DNA from: Narthecium ossifragum
Lineage: Eukaryota > Streptophyta > Magnoliopsida > Dioscoreales > Nartheciaceae
Direction: 5' to 3'
NCBI GenBank assembly: GCA_963920575.1
Contig: OY986970.1
Span: 3,439,654 to 3,503,653 of the forward strand
DNA length: 64,000 bases
Shown here: piece by piece, positions 60,817-64,000 of the stretch
How positions within the stretch are numbered: position 1 is the stretch's first letter
Layout: each line of letters opens with the position of its first letter
The notes under the pieces: generated by a model
The model's input: only the letters and a program-made list of their open reading frames with translations
What the model was told of the DNA's origin: nothing
Database searches by the model: none
Position numbers and translations under genes: made by a program

Positions 60817-63116
60817 ATGATAGAATGGCTACTTTTGGGCTTCGGCTGTTCCGTTCGGGACTAAGCTCTTCTGGTTCAACTAACAAGGTTGGAATATGCT
60901 AAGCGCAAGAATGAGGCATCCATGGTGTGTCCATGATAACAATTATGTATTTGTTCAACAAATCTAGAAAGGGCCTGAAAGCTCTTTGTGTTGATTTATT
61001 CTTAAATGAAAGATAGTTGGATTTGCCATTCTATTGTATGACGCGAGGAAAGAAGCATATTGTAGTAGTCTATGCTGCTACACTCAACTACTCTAGTGAT
61101 GTATATATTTGTATTCAGTACTCTTTGACAAAGATTATGCAGGGGATTTTTTCCCAACAGAATTCAGAAACGGAATGTCTATTATTTGATTGTCCTACAA
61201 TTACTAATTTTTTCATAAGGTTATGGCCCTATTGAAGAGATCACGTTGGAAGTAGCCGGCCCATGTTTACCCCAGCTGTTGTCTTGGGTGTCCACAATAG
61301 ACATTGATCTGTCTTTGGGAACAGCAGATTCATATTTTATTTATGCTAGATATTGGAAATACAAACATTTGGGAATGGTGTCTGCTCACTGTCAGCAGCC
61401 ATTTGAAGATGAAACCAAGCTTCTTGCTCGTGAACAAAGCTCTGATGACCATCTCTCCGTGCCAGAACCATTTAATAAGACCAAAGCTCTTAGTACTCAT
61501 TATCTCAACGGTCTGGAATCCCATTGACCAAAGCACCTAATAATTGGATGGGCACAATGTCTGCTGTGGCGATGGCGAACAAGAGTGAGCGCTGCTGCTG
61601 ATGCCGCTGCAAGCCCATGCCGCGCCCTTGTGATCACCTTACTTGTTTCCAGCCTTCCGACTCCTACAGGCAAAAATCATGTACGAGTTCAAATTGGCGA
61701 GTTTTTTTATAGCAAAGATTCATACGTAACCTCGAGTGGTGGGGATGGATCATGGATGTGACCTTTCCAGCTAATCCTGTTTGAATGGAACGGGTACAAC
61801 TCAGATCCAGGAAGACTTGATGAGAGCGAGCACTGTATATGATGCAGGGATGGTAGCAAGAGCAGCATGATAGTGGCCACTAGTAATAGATGTAATACAC
61901 AGGACATTTTCCCTCTAAAGCCAAAGTAATAGTCTAAAGTAACTTATTAAAATAATAAACTGTCTGAGATCCAAGGGGAGCTGCAAAAGGTACCCTAGCC
62001 ATCACTAATCAGCATAATAGAAACATCATCAAAGAAAATCATCGCTGTTTTCAAACCATCATCCTCCTCCTGATCTCTCCTTTCCTAGATACTTCCAACG
62101 AATTTTTTTTTGCCTTTCACTTTTTGAGTTTCTATTCCCAAGTCTTATTTTTTTACACAATGATACCCCACCACTCAAACGATCATAATGCACCCCACTT
62201 TTCTCATTCCGTCATGCATGCAGCCATAGCATGCAGCCATAGCATGCATGCTAAAGTAACCAAGCCTTCCTGTGTTGTACTGGAGGTATTAATGACCATT
62301 TACATGACAATATGTTATTAACCAATAATATTATTAAATTTAAAATAAGTAAAAGAATATTTTATATGCATGCGTAAGAAGACCTGTCATGCCGACGATG
62401 CTCGCCTGAGCTTAGCCTCTCCGGCCATTCTTGAGCTTAGCCTCCCTCTCGCCCGGCTCCGCTCAACCTCTCCCTCTCTCTCATCCGCTCTCTCTCTCCC
62501 TCCCTCCTCCCGCTCGGCCTCACCGACCTTCACACCCACCCTCGCCGCCCCGCCACCAGTGGCCAGTACCACCACCATCACCACAGGAGGGAAAAAGGGC
62601 CACCGATGGCAATGTGGATGAGAGAGAGAGGGAAGAGAAAACAGGGGGAGCCGGAGGAGGCCCGCGGGTGGCGTCACAGTGGTCGTGGCCAGGGAAGAAG
62701 ACGATACTCGTTCTCACCATGTCGCCGCTCTCTCTTCCCTCTCTCTCGTTCTCTCTCTCCCTTCTAAGACCGATGTGCCCACCCCGGTCACCTCCGTCAC
62801 CATCACCACGGAAGAAGAAAGAATTAAAAAAAAAGAAGAAGGTATTTTTGATATTTTAAAAAGAATACGGTGCAATTACAACCCAAAAGTGAAATTAAAG
62901 GATACAGAAGAAATTGCTACTTTCAACCCTTCGCTCCCCTTACTCACTCAAACCCTGAGGACCCCACCACCCATCGTTTCAATCACATCACAACCATTTT
63001 TCTAAAGCCAAGACACTCGCTTCACCGAGCCCCCATGAGAACCCGGCCTAATAAGAACTCCTCTCACCTCTCCCTCTCCTCAGCTCCATTTTCTTTCCTA
63101 AACCCAGCACGCTAGC
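60817..63116. other. Spacer between VTE6 and the LRR gene
   Basis: VTE6 3' UTR up to about 61000, then no gene. 61246-61540 has overlapping open frames with no family match. 62210-62255 has GCAGCCATAGCATGCA repeated, with CATGCATG words. 62400-62860 is C/T-rich with CTCTCTC runs. 63000-63116 is the likely 5' UTR of the LRR gene (CT-rich). Confidence 0.45.
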
Positions 63117-64000
63117 ATGTCCCTCCTCTCTCTCACCACCCTCCTCCCACTGCTCCTCTCCCTCCCCTGGGCCTCCACCACCTCCACTAACAACCAACTC
63201 CATGGCAGCAAGCAAGGCAACGATGCCCAGCTCCTGGCATCCATGAACATGGACGCCAGGGAGAAGGAGACCCTGTTCCAAATCATGGAAGCCATGTCCT
63301 CCGATAGAAACTGGAGGGCCTCTGCCCCGGAGCCATGCCGGCCGGGCTCCTCATGGCCTGGCATTGAATGCAAAGCAGGGGCGGACAACCAACTCCATGT
63401 CACAAGGCTGGACTTTGGGAGCCCCCCCAACCCTTCTTGCAAGCAGAGCGCCACCTTCCCCTCCGAGATCTTCGACCTCCCATACCTCCAATCTCTCTTC
63501 CTCTTCAACTGCTTCAAGGCTACCAAGACCTCCCTCTCCATCCCACCCTTAGCTCACAAGCCAGCAGCTGCCAACTCTCTGCAGCAGCTCAGTCTCAGGT
63601 CAAACCCAGCTCTTGTGGGTGTCATCCCAACTCACTTCTCTTCTCTCACTTCACTCCAGGTGCTCACCCTCTCTCAAAACAACCTCTATGGGAGGATTCC
63701 AGAAGATGTCTTTCATCTCGGTTCTCTTATTCACTTAGACTTGAGCTACAACAAGCTTATAGGCAACATCCCCAGCCAGATTGGTGGGTTGAGGAGCCTT
63801 GTTGGACTTGATCTTAGCTATAATTCCTTCACAGGATCCATCCCGCAATCCATTGGGCAAATGGGTCTCCTCCAAAAGCTTGATCTTAGCTCCAATTCAC
63901 TCACCGGAAGCATCCCGGAGAGCCTCCACAGTCTGAGCTTGTTGTCCTTCTTAGCTCTCAGCAACAATAAACTAAGTGGGGAGTTCCCGGAAAGCTTGCC
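63117..64000 (+). CDS. PII-2: Leucine-rich-repeat protein, PII-2-like (receptor-like protein without kinase), 3' end cut
   Basis: Extracellular LRR protein similar to PIRIFORMOSPORA INDICA-INSENSITIVE 2, implicated by family knowledge in sensing a beneficial root fungus. The visible 294 residues run off the window in one exon. Seen: a signal peptide (LLSLTTLLPLLLSLPWAS, 1-20), an N-cap with paired cysteines (EPCRPGSSWPGIEC), HVTRLDFGSPPNPSC, then LRRs from ~130 of the plant type LxxLxLSxNxLxGxIP: LQVLTLSQNNLYGRIPED, HLDLSYNKLIGNIPSQIG, GLDLSYNSFTGSIPQSIG, KLDLSSNSLTGSIPESL. Family members are about 450-480 residues and end in a hydrophobic anchor; that part lies beyond 64000. Confidence 0.88.
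   Translation, partial: MSLLSLTTLLPLLLSLPWASTTSTNNQLHGSKQGNDAQLLASMNMDAREKETLFQIMEAMSSDRNWRASAPEPCRPGSSWPGIECKAGADNQLHVTRLDFGSPPNPSCKQSATFPSEIFDLPYLQSLFLFNCFKATKTSLSIPPLAHKPAAANSLQQLSLRSNPALVGVIPTHFSSLTSLQVLTLSQNNLYGRIPEDVFHLGSLIHLDLSYNKLIGNIPSQIGGLRSLVGLDLSYNSFTGSIPQSIGQMGLLQKLDLSSNSLTGSIPESLHSLSLLSFLALSNNKLSGEFPESL

Noticed and set aside
61246..61540. Two overlapping open frames after VTE6
   Set aside because: No domain, no splice partners, ordinary composition.
1..64000. CRISPR arrays, bacterial operons or viral genes
   Set aside because: No spaced short direct repeats of that type; all genes have plant-type introns; the retroelements seen are LINEs, LTR-type and SINE, with no envelope or capsid-bearing viral insert.

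Overview
The window is nuclear DNA of a flowering plant. Every recognisable gene is a typical plant gene with GT-AG introns, there are long AT-rich introns and intergenic spacers, and the transposons are plant types (L1-like LINEs carrying an RNase H domain, CACTA, hAT MITE, SINE, LTR elements, plastid inserts). Codon use and protein sequences look monocot-like, probably a non-grass monocot, but I cannot fix the species.

Layout. 1-13434 (-): almost all of a class I trehalose-6-phosphate synthase gene (TPS1 type, 17 coding exons), with a 5S-RNA-derived retroelement in one intron. 14444-14643 is a 200-base assembly gap that hides the start of a GDSL esterase/lipase gene (14645-15729, +). 16380-22545 is a transposon nest: LTR-like DNA, an old LINE, and inside the LINE a 3.5 kb CACTA element that carries three exons of an SMC3 cohesin gene. 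23400-24257 (+) is a class C heat-shock factor. 24915-25847 (-) is an HVA22 (TB2/DP1/REEP) gene. 27042-34682 (-) is an ankyrin-repeat Raf-like (integrin-linked-type) kinase with 12 exons and a SINE in intron 3. 35303-38217 holds two terminal-inverted-repeat elements. 38354-44426 (-) is a nearly intact 6.07 kb LINE with a 17-bp target duplication.

44444-48533 is a tandem segmental duplication with two cyclic phosphodiesterase genes (-). The left copy was invaded by a LINE tail and a hAT MITE, and the big LINE sits at its edge. 48888-53810 (-) is an older LINE broken by a solo LTR and a MITE. 54333-55173 (-) is an oil-body-associated protein (OBAP1) gene. 55535-57170 is a mosaic plastid insert (ycf1, inverted-repeat spacer, rrn16-trnI spacer with the trnI-GAU 5' exon, rpoB). 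57635-60816 (+) is a VTE6 phytyl-phosphate kinase gene. 63117-64000 (+) is the start of a PII-2-like leucine-rich-repeat protein.

The genes do not form one pathway; this is ordinary gene-island chromatin loaded with nested transposons. I see no undescribed enzymatic system. The most notable structures are the SMC3-carrying CACTA, the inverted Cassandra-like 5S element, and the young LINE with ATGA-overlapping reading frames. Exon borders were read by hand from splice signals and codon phase; all multi-exon models keep phase throughout.
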